From Argyresthia goedartella (taxonomy: Eukaryota > Arthropoda > Insecta > Lepidoptera > Argyresthiidae): DNA of 64,000 bases. The stretch is from the NCBI GenBank assembly GCA_949825045.1, contig OX463836.1, forward strand, positions 16,716,329 to 16,780,328. Direction: 5' to 3'. Positions within the stretch are counted from its first letter, which is position 1; each line of letters begins with the position of its first letter. Of the stretch, positions 22,629-31,873 are shown in pieces. The notes beneath the pieces were generated by a model, which worked only from the letters and a program-made list of their open reading frames with translations, was not told the DNA's origin and did not search any database. The position numbers were made by a program, and so were the translations under genes.

Positions 22629-23036
22629 ACGGTCAAGTGCGAGTCTAAATCGCGCACGAAGGGTTCCGTACCACCGTTCAATGGAAGCGATGGTGTGGAG
22701 TGAATAGTTTGGATTTTACACAGCAAAATATTGTTTACAAAGTTATTGGTGCGGTTACTTTCACACTCCATGTACGTAACCAGGTGCATCCATAAGTTTG
22801 TATGTGGTATTGAAATAATTGTTGTATGGGAGCCCCCTTAAATATTTCTTTTATCCTGTTTTTTAGTAATTGTTGTTATAGCGGCAACATAAATACATAA
22901 TCCTTGAAAATTTCAACTCTCTAGCTAGCTAGGTTCTTGAGATACAGCCTGGTGACAGACGGACGGACGGACGGACGGACAGCGGAGTCTTAGTAATAGG
23001 GTCCCGTTTGGAACCCTTCGGGTACGGAACCCTAAA
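22629..23036 (+). mobile_element. SINE-like dispersed lepidopteran repeat
   Basis: Begins GGTCAAGTGCGAGTC, has GGGTTCCGTACC (22661-22672) mirrored by GGTACGGAACCC (23021-23032), and contains a (GGAC)n tract at 22958-22980. I recognise this pattern as a repeat common in lepidopteran introns and intergenic DNA; that recognition is from memory. It lies in the non-coding left part of the pogo element and so inserted after it. A-rich tracts flank both sides. Confidence 0.65.
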
Positions 23037-23165
23037 AAACAACAAAAAAATTATTTTACTTATCAAAATTAACATTAATTCAGTCTGTTTTATGAGAATC
23101 ATCAGTTACATTTATAGGTAATTTCAATACTTTATTTTCCTTAATCTAATAGGAAATTAGGAACT

Positions 23166-25451
23166 TTAACCCAGTTCTGTCACGACGAAACACCCTTTCT
23201 TTATAAATTTGGGAATCCCAATCTTCTCTATCACAGCTTTCCACCTATAAAGCTGCACATCTTTTATAACAGGCGATCGCCAAAATTCTTTACCCTTCTT
23301 CATACAAGAAACCATCACTCCTTCTTCGTATTCTGATAAAATTTCACCAGGATATTTAACAGAATCCCATAAAACAATAACGTGATCACCAACCGAGTAA
23401 TCATTGGGTGTTGTGAGATTGACCAAAGTCGGGCCAGTCGTAGGTTTCTTTCTGCCATCACATACCTGAGCATCTGACTTTGAAAGCTTTGGTAGTGGTG
23501 AGTCAGCAACGGTTTTCTCTGCCTTATGACAGTTCTGAGCATTACCTATATCCTCGTCTGCAGCATCGTGACTCTGATGATCTGGCGTCGGAAGCTTCAG
23601 TACTGGTGAGTCACCGATAGCACCGTCTTCTCTATCACAGCTCTGAGGATCGGGTGTCGGAAGCTTCAGTATTGGTGAGTCACAGATAGCACCTTCATCT
23701 CTATCACAGCTCTGAGGATCGGGCATCGAAAGCTTCAGTACTGGTGAGTCACAGATAACATTGTCTTCTTTAGCACAGCTCTGACGATCACCTTCTGTAA
23801 GCTTTGCCGCCTTTATCGTTTTCTGTGATTGATGGATAGGTCTACCTTCAGCGTCAAGGTCTGAAGGATCTCGTTTTTTAAACGTTGCTAGTGGCATGTT
23901 ATCTTTGGATCCATCCGGTATTTCACAAGCCATGATAAGGTCATCAGTAGATGAAGCAAGACTAATATCAGCATCACTGCAATCTGTTGTAGAATCTTCA
24001 AATAATATGGGCTTTTTCTTTAAGAATTTCTTTGTAGTTTTTGGTTGTGATATTTTCCGGGATTTAGGCAGACAGCCAGAAGGCCCAGCTTCTAAAACGT
24101 CTTTTGCACAAATAGAAAGACCTGCAGGCACGTCTAGTTTTTTCTTTTTACTCGTTTTAGTTGCGGTTGCTACGTCAGTATTACGTTTCTGCTCCAGTTT
24201 TTGCAGGAAGACGTCTCCAATCAATTCAACGTTAACTATTTTGTCTTTCTTTGGCAACCTCTTTAGAGGTTCTTCCACATTTGGGGGACAGATGCCTGAT
24301 CTTCTAAAACCAGCAATCAAATTGGTGGGAGTGTCTTATCATTTATTCAGAGCCTTCTTCAACAGACTTGGAAACAGTTATTTTGGCGTTGAAGGGAGTT
24401 TTCTACCTTGCTGGCTCTCTTTCCACGTCATCAGCTCTTCTCGCCATTTAATTTTTAAAGGCCGAAAATAGGCTACATCCAGCGGCTGTAAAATGTGAGT
24501 AGCATTGGGGAGCAAGCAGATGAAGCTAATGTTATGTTTCTCGCATTCTGACAATTCATTTTTATTGATGTGCGACGATAAGTTGTCTCCGATGACTACT
24601 TTTCGACCTTCTTGTCTTTTGAGTATTGGCAACAAATGGCGGATGAACCAGTCTTCAAAGGTCACTGAATCCATCCAGCCGCTTTTTAACGATTATATCG
24701 CGATACCAGCTGCGATTATAACGAGCACCATCGGGCCCATTTTCTGTCCAGGTGGTCCATAAATGCTCTGACTTATATATAATATAAGGAGGGACTGCGG
24801 TTCCAGCAGCATTTCCGCAGAACATCACAGAATAACTGACTTTTGTAGAGTTTATAACTCGTTCTGGATACTTAGATCCACGCCTGCATATAACTTTTTT
24901 TCTTCCCGGGTCATCTGTCAGATTAGTTTCATCAAAATTGTAAATATTTTGAGGTGGAACCGATTCTACTTCCGTACTCACATTTTCGATGAATTCTTTG
25001 ATGTCTTTTTCTGAGACTAGAGCCCTGATTCATTTTATATTATTTGCAAAACGCTTTGTCAAACTCTTGTGTCTTCTGAGAAAAGCTTTTATCCACTCTC
25101 TTCCCGGAAGATTATTTTTGAAATGCCTCACTTCTCTTCCTTGTGATGATAAATAATCTTTAACAATGAACTGGAGATCAACGTCAGTCAAAGGGAATCC
25201 AAACTCTGATAAAGCAGTTATATGGGCCACAAAGGAATTTTCTTCATCTTCGGAAAACACCGTCGGGTGACCAGGCTTGTTGCCATCTATTTTTTTTAAA
25301 TTTGAGTTTTATCGTGCTGCAAGGAATGTCATAAAGCTCAGCAGCAGCTCTTTGAGTTAATGATTTGGATCGTATCCTGGCCAAACAGAAGCTCCTTGGA
25401 ATAATCCACGTATTTACGATTTCCTACTTTTCTTTTGTAGTGTCTTGGCAT
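23166..25451 (-). pseudogene. Pogo/Tigger-type transposase with long repeat-bearing C-terminal extension
   Basis: Begins MPRHYKRKVG at 25451 with a psq-type helix-turn-helix (frameshifted near 25380), then a CENP-B-like HTH (GREWIKAFLRRHKSLTKRFA; 25260-25030). The DDE catalytic core follows: YNFDETNLTDDPG, VVIGDNLSSH and LPNATHILQPLDVAYF with the final acidic position (24981-24378). The C-terminus (24320-23166, 385 codons) begins GFRRSGICPPN, has a lysine-rich stretch and a 23-residue tandem repeat, and ends in a compact segment (YSVGDHVIVLWDSVKYPGEI) of Tudor/SH3-like look. Damage seen: TGA at 25030, a one-base shift in an A5 run near 24685, and stops at 24378 and near 24330. Confidence 0.88.
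23476..23830 (-). repeat. 69-bp tandem repeats encoding 23-aa units
   Basis: About five units with the pattern P-D-PQSCD-(R)-(E/D)-GAI-(C/G)-DSP-(V/I)-LKL. The DNA motif CTCTGAGGAT recurs at 23641 and 23710, a 69-bp period that preserves frame. Outer units are diverged, the central ones nearly identical. They sit in the C-terminal extension of the pogo-type transposase. Confidence 0.88.
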
Positions 25452-25982
25452 GTTGACTTCTTCACCATACTCAAATTTTAGAATCTAAAAAGGAAATAAA
25501 CTTACTTTAAAACGATAATCGAGAAATTATGTGAATTATTTAACCGTAGGTTACTTTGGCCCGTGGGCTAAATATACCCTCATTTGCGGGTCATAGTACC
25601 CTGCAGTTTTATTTCTGCAATGAGAATACCTAAAATTTCATAAAACTAGATAATACCTAGCATTACGCATGTCCTTTACATGTCTGATACGACCAACTAT
25701 AACAAAACATCTAGACTTACCTTAAAATTTAGTTACGATACAAAGTTTGCACACCCAAAATTCTTCCACTTTGCAGGTCACAACTTGTCAACACTTCTAA
25801 CCGTTCAAAACGAACGATCTGTCTATCAAAACTGTTTTACCGAAAAGCCTATATCACCATCTATGAATTGTAGCACAAACTAACTCGGTATCGCTCACTT
25901 CAAATTATAGGCGGGAAATCAAAATCTTTTCCCGATTTGGGTTATAGTAACCCCTTAGGGCTATAATAACCTACGTTTACGG

Positions 25983-26820
25983 TATCCATCAATATGAAAA
26001 ACTTTCCCCAAGAAACATATGGTTGCAAATTGCAAATGACACAAAAAAAGTTCCTCAGAATATTGATCCGGAGCTCTATTTTTGATTGCTTCACGTGAAT
26101 TATTATATCCATGCGACTTATGTCACGTTCGACTTACAAATCGCATGACGTAGATTTGCTGCATTTTTTAATCGTTCGTCAGCTTGTTGCCTATGAATTC
26201 GGGAATAGCAACGTTTTCCCCCCGAAAGGTAGAAAACGTATAATTAGGTTTCAGCCGGAGCTTGATCCACCTGTGAGACTACCCCTTTCGAATTTCACAT
26301 TAACTGCAGTGTGAATTTCCCTCTTTTATTGCCTGATCTTCTATTTCATCTCGTGTCCGCTAGATGGCGCTCTGTATCGCGTCATCTCAGCCATCGCCGG
26401 TAGGCCATTTTGGCCATCAGAGGGGTTACCACAACGTCTTATGCCGATTCAGTTTAGGAACCTAATTTGATCGCAAAATTACCGTGACCGTCTTAAAACA
26501 AGTCTTGGTATTAGGAAATATTATTTTATATTTTATATTATTTAATATACAATTACGATGTACAACATTACAGGTATACACCCAATGCGCTTGTACAAAG
26601 TCTAATAGTTATACAATGTCAGAATCAATTTAGGTAAGTCGATTTCACAGTTAGGGAACAAAGGGTACAAATTCGTAGAAAATACTACATATCAAATCAC
26701 ATTAAACATTAACTTTAGGTCAAATTCAAATAGTATTAAACATTATTAGGTATGTCAAGGGTTCTAAATTAAAATGTCAATGCAAAAAATAATAATAATA
26801 ATATTTCTAAGACAACACTT
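25983..26820. other. Intergenic, no gene recognised
   Basis: Unclassified DNA between the pogo element and the GC-rich frame at 26821. A GGCCATTTTGGCC motif lies near 26403. 26510-26770 is strongly AT-rich and could include the 3' UTR of the minus-strand frame to the right. No element ends were identified. Confidence 0.45.
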
Positions 26821-27078
26821 TCACTCCTTCATCTCGCAGAACCTGCCACATTCTCGCACAATATGCCTCCACTCATCACCAAACAGATCAGTCAGTGGTG
26901 CAGCAGCCAGCAGAGCATTGAGGCTATCCCGCGCCCTCACCAGTGGAGACTGCTGGCGCGCCACCGTGCGGTACGTGCCGCCCGCTAACAGCTGGTGCCT
27001 ACGCGCGCGGAGATAACTGTCGGGCACGTATAGCGCGCATACCGTACCGACAAGCGCGACAAGGAAAATAAAGCACAT
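26821..27078 (-). CDS. Putative small protein with N-terminal signal-anchor, 85 aa
   Basis: ATG at 27078 opens MCFIFLVALVGTVCALYVP, a good signal peptide or membrane anchor, followed by a basic, leucine/alanine-rich body and VRECGRFCEMKE at the stop. The frame is markedly richer in G+C at third positions than the AT-rich flanks, which supports real coding. No family was recognised. It may be a single-exon gene or the last exon of a longer one; no acceptor was firmly identified upstream. An 80-codon frame on the opposite strand overlaps it and is taken as its shadow. Confidence 0.5.
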   Translation of the reverse strand: MCFIFLVALVGTVCALYVPDSYLRARRHQLLAGGTYRTVARQQSPLVRARDSLNALLAAAPLTDLFGDEWRHIVRECGRFCEMKE

Positions 27079-27531
27079 TATGGCATTGGAATGGTTGCCA
27101 TGGTGATGTTCTTGTTTTTAACCTAATTTGAATCGGAAAAAGATTGTGGTAACCCCCCAGTACTCTCGCGCGCAGTTAACCCCTTACCGGTCCTTACGAT
27201 CCAGACTAGATACATTGATTCTGATTTCGATTTAGGGTTATTTAAGGTGCATAAAAAAATAAAGGGTTTTTTTTAAATTGGTGGTAATAATATTCTCTCT
27301 GCCTGCAGACAGGCTGCAGCGGAAGCATCATTATGCTGAGCATAGGACTCTATTTCCAGAATTCACATACATTTATAAAGAAAGAAAGAAATAAATAAAG
27401 AAAGGAAGAAGGAGAAAATAAAATAAGTTTTTGTAGCTAGGTAGGTAATATGTATTTTTTTGAAAATCAACCACAATTATTAGTATTTTGAGAGAGATAA
27501 GTTGCCAAGAACGAGGGTAGAAATGCTATAA
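27079..27531. other. Intergenic with GAAA-type simple repeat
   Basis: Contains a short simple repeat (GAAAGAAAGAAATAAATAAAG around 27377-27400). No coding sequence was recognised. The piggyBac-type pseudogene begins to the right. Confidence 0.5.
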
Positions 27532-29840
27532 TTATGCTGTTGGTTGTTTATGAAATTGCCGAAAGCATGGCGTTGTGCATAATGGGACTTCGCATTTGCT
27601 ACACTTGACTTTGGAGCGCTTATCCTTTATCTTAGTGCTACACAATCGGCACCTTTGATAAGATGGCAGATCATCTGGCATATGATCTCCCACGTTAGTA
27701 AATCGAATCTCTGGGGCAACACCGTGAACCGACTTCAACTTTATTTCTTACGATGTAGTCAGCACCACGTCGTTTTCGGGATGTAAAGCCTCCAATAAGA
27801 CCTCTGGCTAAGGCAATACGGAACTCTAGATTACTAAGTCTCGCAGCATTATCGTAACTCGAACTTCAACTTTGGCACCATCCTTTTTGTTCTAGTTAAG
27901 TTTGTTTTATTGACTTTTGGATGGAATGCATTGGTCAAAAATAGAACTTCCTTTGAATCTTGCCAGATCACAAAAACTACATCTCCTTTGACTCTCCATT
28001 TATATTTCCCCTTTTGCAATAACAGTTTTTTTTGCCTTTCACAATTTTAGGTAAATCTGCTCTGTTCCTTCGCACCGTGGCGGTAGCATGAATACCATTA
28101 GCATACAGACTATTCATGAGATCATAGCCACATATTTTTTTGTCAAATGTGACATGTACGTACTGCCATCTGTTTCAATTTGTCAGTCAACTTCGTAACC
28201 ATCTTTGCTCCAAACTGTCTTCCGCTCTGTCTCCATCTTTTCCAGTATATATGTTACGGCTAAAGCTAGGTGTGAAGCTAAACTTAAGTTCAGCCGGCTA
28301 GTCTTAAGATTAATTTCGAGCCTCGGCTAATGTCCGAAATAATGTTCATTGCGATAAATGATTTCAACATTAGTCGGCTAAACTGCAGTTTAGCCTCGAC
28401 GCTGTTGAGGCTAAAGATGGGTGAGAAAATATGGTTGACATTAGCCGAATAAACTTAAGTTTATTTTTCAGTATACCTAGGCCCTAGGCTATTGTTGAAA
28501 AATTACCGTCTTAATCTGGAATAAGTGATGATAATGATTCGGTAGCCGTAAACACTGCGGTAGCTTAGGTGAAGGAAAATACTTATACTCGTATTATTAT
28601 AGTTTTTTTTGTTCTTACATGTTCAACCTAACACGAAGGATAAAGGGGGCTTCGCTTCGCTCACCCCCTTTACCCTTCACTTCGCTCACCCCCTTTACCC
28701 TTCACCTAAGCTACCGCAGTGTTTTGCCCTGATATTAGAAATTGCTTTCTGATCTGAATAAAATTACCCCGCACCGCTCCCCGCAGTCGCACGAATACTT
28801 CATTAGCTAGCTAATATCCAACATTAACCGAAACGCATCGGCTAATGTGCAGTCTAGCCGATTAAAGATGACATCCGTTATCACAAACGAACATCACTTC
28901 GGACACTAGCCAAGGCTCGAAATTAATCTTAAGACTAGCCGGCTAAACTTAAGTTTAGTTTCACACCTAGCTTTAGCCGTAACATATATATCAAAACACG
29001 TAAATATAACCGGTTTTGCTGTCGCAGCGGCACCACACCTTAAAACCCCTCTTTATCGGTTTGAGAGGCATATTCTGTTTTAATGACGACCTTCCTTTGA
29101 AAAGAATCATTGATTCGTCGATTGACTGCGATGACGAGTTACTTGCATTTTCCTGGAAAATCTTGTGGAGTTGTGTCACTAAAGGTCGAACTTTGAACAA
29201 CTTGTCGTGAGTGGGGTCAGCAGCCCTAACAAGTTTTTTGAATTATCATTCAAGTGCAAAACTCGTAAGATTGTCAATGTCAAAAAGATATGTCATGGTG
29301 GAAGATATTTCGTCAACTCTAAAAGCAAGATCTGATGACCAGTATAGTTCCATGACTGGCAAAATATTGTAGCCGGCGATGATCATAATTCTTAAGAAAG
29401 CCTTCAATTCATTGGCATAAATGTTGGTCCACTCCACTGCGTTAATTGGCTCAGCATATCGGTTAGTTTCAGTAACAATCAATTCAACAACTTCTGGAGT
29501 AAAACATTTTTCAAAGTGACGAGTAGGCGTAGTATTTGCTGGTAAATTACGCGTTGGAGCCATCGGGACATCAAAGGTTTCGGGTTGCGGCCTGTTGTCC
29601 GTCCACAACGTTTTTTTCCACGCATTTCATCTTCGTCAGACAGAAGTATCTGTTTCTGGATCTGACTCTACTTCTGATTCTGATGACTCGTTATCAATTG
29701 TTGTATCGTTATCTCCTTGGTCCTTATTTTTCCCAGATCCAGAAATGCTCTTTCTCTTTATTCCTGTTTATACCTTTTCTATGCCCCCGAAAATAAGGAC
29801 ATTAAAATGTAAATTTCAAATGTTGTAGCATCATTGATGG
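27532..29840 (-). pseudogene. PiggyBac-type transposase pseudogene, split by a MITE
   Basis: Pieces in order on the minus strand: an acidic N-terminus (29830-29600, SESEVESDPETDT); FTPEVVELIVTETNRYAEP and FLRIMIIAGYNILP (29608-29246); catalytic-core block SIDESMILFKGRSSLKQNMP and GFKVWCRCDSKTGYIYVF (29200-28991); then, after a 731-bp insert, LMNSLYANGIHATATVRRNR and related sequence (28250-27780); and a C-terminal cysteine-rich finger (CRLCSTKIKDKRSKVKCSKC, 27738-27532). Several frameshifts and stops are present. These blocks match the DDD piggyBac (PGBD4-like) family from memory. The terminal repeats and TTAA sites were not located. Confidence 0.85.
28253..28983. mobile_element. 731-bp palindromic MITE with nested inner foldback
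   Basis: Outer arms GTTACGGCTAAAGCTAGG... (28253 onward) and its inverted match ending 28983 are alike for about 95-150 bp. Flanks are ATAT-rich on both sides, so the target duplication is ambiguous. An inner inverted repeat, AACACTGCGGTAGCTTAGG (28551) versus its complement (to about 28723), encloses a TTCGCTCACCCCCTTTACCC tandem pair. The element interrupts the piggyBac-type pseudogene and carries no gene. Confidence 0.87.
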
Positions 29841-29924
29841 TCCTTTTAGTAGCAATCAATGCTGATATTGTTTCAGTGCCGAGCCGATTCCTGTTTTCGC
29901 ATTTTATTAATTTTAGCGGGTCGG

Positions 29925-30205
29925 TATCAAAACGACTGGATTCTCAAAACGACCAGAACCACATAAAGACTTGATCGCAAAACGACCACATCTGCAAAAA
30001 GCCTTTATCTCGTAATGACTTTCTAGTAAAACGACCACAAACCATAAAGTCTGAATATCAAAACGACTTACTATCAAAATTACTTGTTCGCAAAAAGACT
30101 ACCTCGCAGAAGGTATAAATCTTAAAATGCCCTAATAGCAAAATAACTAGATCTTAAAACAACTTCTTAGTGAAACGACTACAATTTATGGTAGCAAAAT
30201 GACTA
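29925..30205 (+). repeat. Degenerate short tandem array with AAAACGAC core
   Basis: The core (C)AAAACGAC or one-mismatch variants recur about every 15-25 bases across this stretch (for example 29928, 29953, 29981, 30036, 30068). Spacers are A/T-rich and variable. No frame is maintained. It resembles the internal arrays of some insect MITEs, but no ends were identified. Confidence 0.7.
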
Positions 30206-30467
30206 GTTATCAGAATAGCAACAATATCCATCCATAGAGTAGGAACTATTAAATAAATATCTTGCTTCGTGAGCAGGGTCACTACGTCTAGCTCTAGGCT
30301 GTGGAAACTATATATAACTAAGTAAACTATGAATGAAAAAGGCGTTCTAAACAAGTTTTTTTTTTCTTTTAATTGCTGGTTTTTCTAAACTTAGACAATA
30401 AAAAACTTTATTATAACTTAAATTGCATTCAACAGGAAAATATGCATGCTAACTAAAATAAAATTGT

Positions 30468-30607
30468 AGTACAGTCACGATTAATAAGTTCGATATAAAT
30501 TGAGGTTTCAATAATATGTAACCACGACCATATCCCCTTGCCATATAGTTGTGGTTATATGTTATTGAAACCTCAAGTGTATCGAACTTATCAGACGTGA
30601 CCGTACT
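30468..30607. mobile_element. 140-bp palindromic MITE
   Basis: AGTACAGTCACG at 30468 mirrors CGTGACCGTACT ending at 30607. The arms, about 60 bp each, continue through TTCGATA and GAGGTTTCAATAA motifs around a short centre near 30540. Arm identity is high with several mismatches. No target duplication could be assigned. Confidence 0.85.
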
Positions 30608-30786
30608 TCCTGAACGTAAAATATTATTGGACTTATTATTGACACATTTTTAAATTGAACTTGATCTCCGAAATGTTTTGGAGAAATAAGAAACCAGTTA
30701 TGTCTCCTTCATTAAGTGAGTTGAGACATTTTTGTATTTCCGGTCAAAAATAAAACCATTTTTTTGCGGTTTGTCGTATTTAGTAT

Positions 30787-31332
30787 TGTTCGATTCCAAA
30801 TCGATATTCGATCGATGGTTTCTGAACGGCCATTTTGAATTTGACGTTAGCTGCCAACCTAGCAGTTTTTTGACAACTGACGGACGAAAGCCCTCGCAAT
30901 GTAAACGCGTTTTGGTTAGGGTATTGAAATTAAATCGCAGGCCATCTGGAATGTATTCGGGTTTCCCTCAGGATTGTTAATATAGCTGAGTGTGTTATTG
31001 TTTCTCGAACCAGATAAAGTTCGCATTTTCGTGCCCGATTGTTTTTACCACGTAACATAACCTGTGTTGGAACACTGTGCTCATTGAAACTGGCCCGCCA
31101 GTCATACCTGGTTGGCTGAAGAACCTGTCTACCAAGAAGAGCCTAGGGTGCACCCGGGCCTTGCAGAGAGACAGGAGGTTGACGGGACCGAAGCACAGAC
31201 CAGGTTAGATCGACCCCAATTAACTTCAGCTCGGTGAATCGCCGACGTTCACACTTCTTGGCAACTGATCGTTACGCTACCTCGTAGTTGATGGGCCCCT
31301 ACGAGGTCATTAGGTGCTGAGAAGCCTGAACA
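30787..31332 (+). repeat. 5' LTR of BEL/Pao copy B
   Basis: 546 bp starting TGTTCGATTCC and ending GCCTGAACA, matching 37512-38057 with three substitutions. Retroelement promoter and RNA-processing signals should lie here; no clear TATA box was chosen. Confidence 0.95.
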
Positions 31333-31873
31333 TTTTGGTAGTAGAGCGTGGCTTCCTGAGATTTGCAGCCGTCAAGGGCTCCAGGAAGGCACGATTTGGG
31401 ACTATCAATCAGGTATAGGCGGTTATTAGGTAACTTGGTTGTTGTTCCTATATCCACATAGATTGGTAGTATTGTAAGCTATAGGTCTATTGCTGGTAGT
31501 AGATAGACAGATATTGAATTGAAAATTACATTGAATTACCAGTTAGTCAATCTATTAGTGGTCTAGTAATGCTATTGAATGAATGTTTTGGTTAACATAG
31601 GTAGTTACATCTATTGATAGCAGGCTATTACATTGTTTTCAGTTTATAGCAATTTATAACTTGAACTAATATTGACTATCTGTGTGTGTTATAATGATAA
31701 AGGGAAACTAAATTGTATTTACAGAATTTATATAGATATAAAACTCGGTTCCTATTGTTTAAGGAAAACAACATTGTTTAAGTTGTGGTTTAGGGTTCCC
31801 TCGTTTGGGTTGTAGACTGGAGGGTCCAATAAAATTGAGTTACTGCAAATTGTGAGTAAGTATCGTTCCGATC
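31333..31873 (+). other. BEL/Pao 5' leader with candidate primer-binding site (copy B)
   Basis: TGGTAGTAGAGCGTGG begins at 31336, three bases after the LTR, the usual place and TGG start of a tRNA primer-binding site. The tRNA was not identified. The rest of the leader is AT-rich and non-coding, ending 41 bases after GAGTTACTGC-type sequence at the gag ATG. Confidence 0.65.

Larger units (their letters stand above)
22118..25982 (-). mobile_element. Pogo/Tigger-type DNA transposon with TIRs and TA target duplication
   Basis: The left end CCGTAAACGTAGGTTA (22118-22133) is the exact reverse complement of the right end (25967-25982). Both are flanked by TA (22116-22117; 25983-25984), the target preference of Tc1/mariner/pogo elements. 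Related GTAGGTTACTTTG motifs recur near both ends (for example 25545-25563). The element is about 3.9 kb, carries one transposase gene on the minus strand and has a SINE-like insertion at 22629-23036. Confidence 0.92.

Noticed and set aside
22629..23036. tRNA gene or tRNA-derived head of the SINE-like repeat
   Set aside because: No cloverleaf or convincing A and B boxes could be drawn by eye.
23476..23830. Possible CRISPR-like array
   Set aside because: The repeats are 69-bp, frame-preserving and coding within a transposase. There are no unique spacers of constant length and the DNA is eukaryotic.
23896..24471. 191-codon plus-strand frame
   Set aside because: Antisense shadow of the pogo-type transposase, which has clear motifs on the minus strand.
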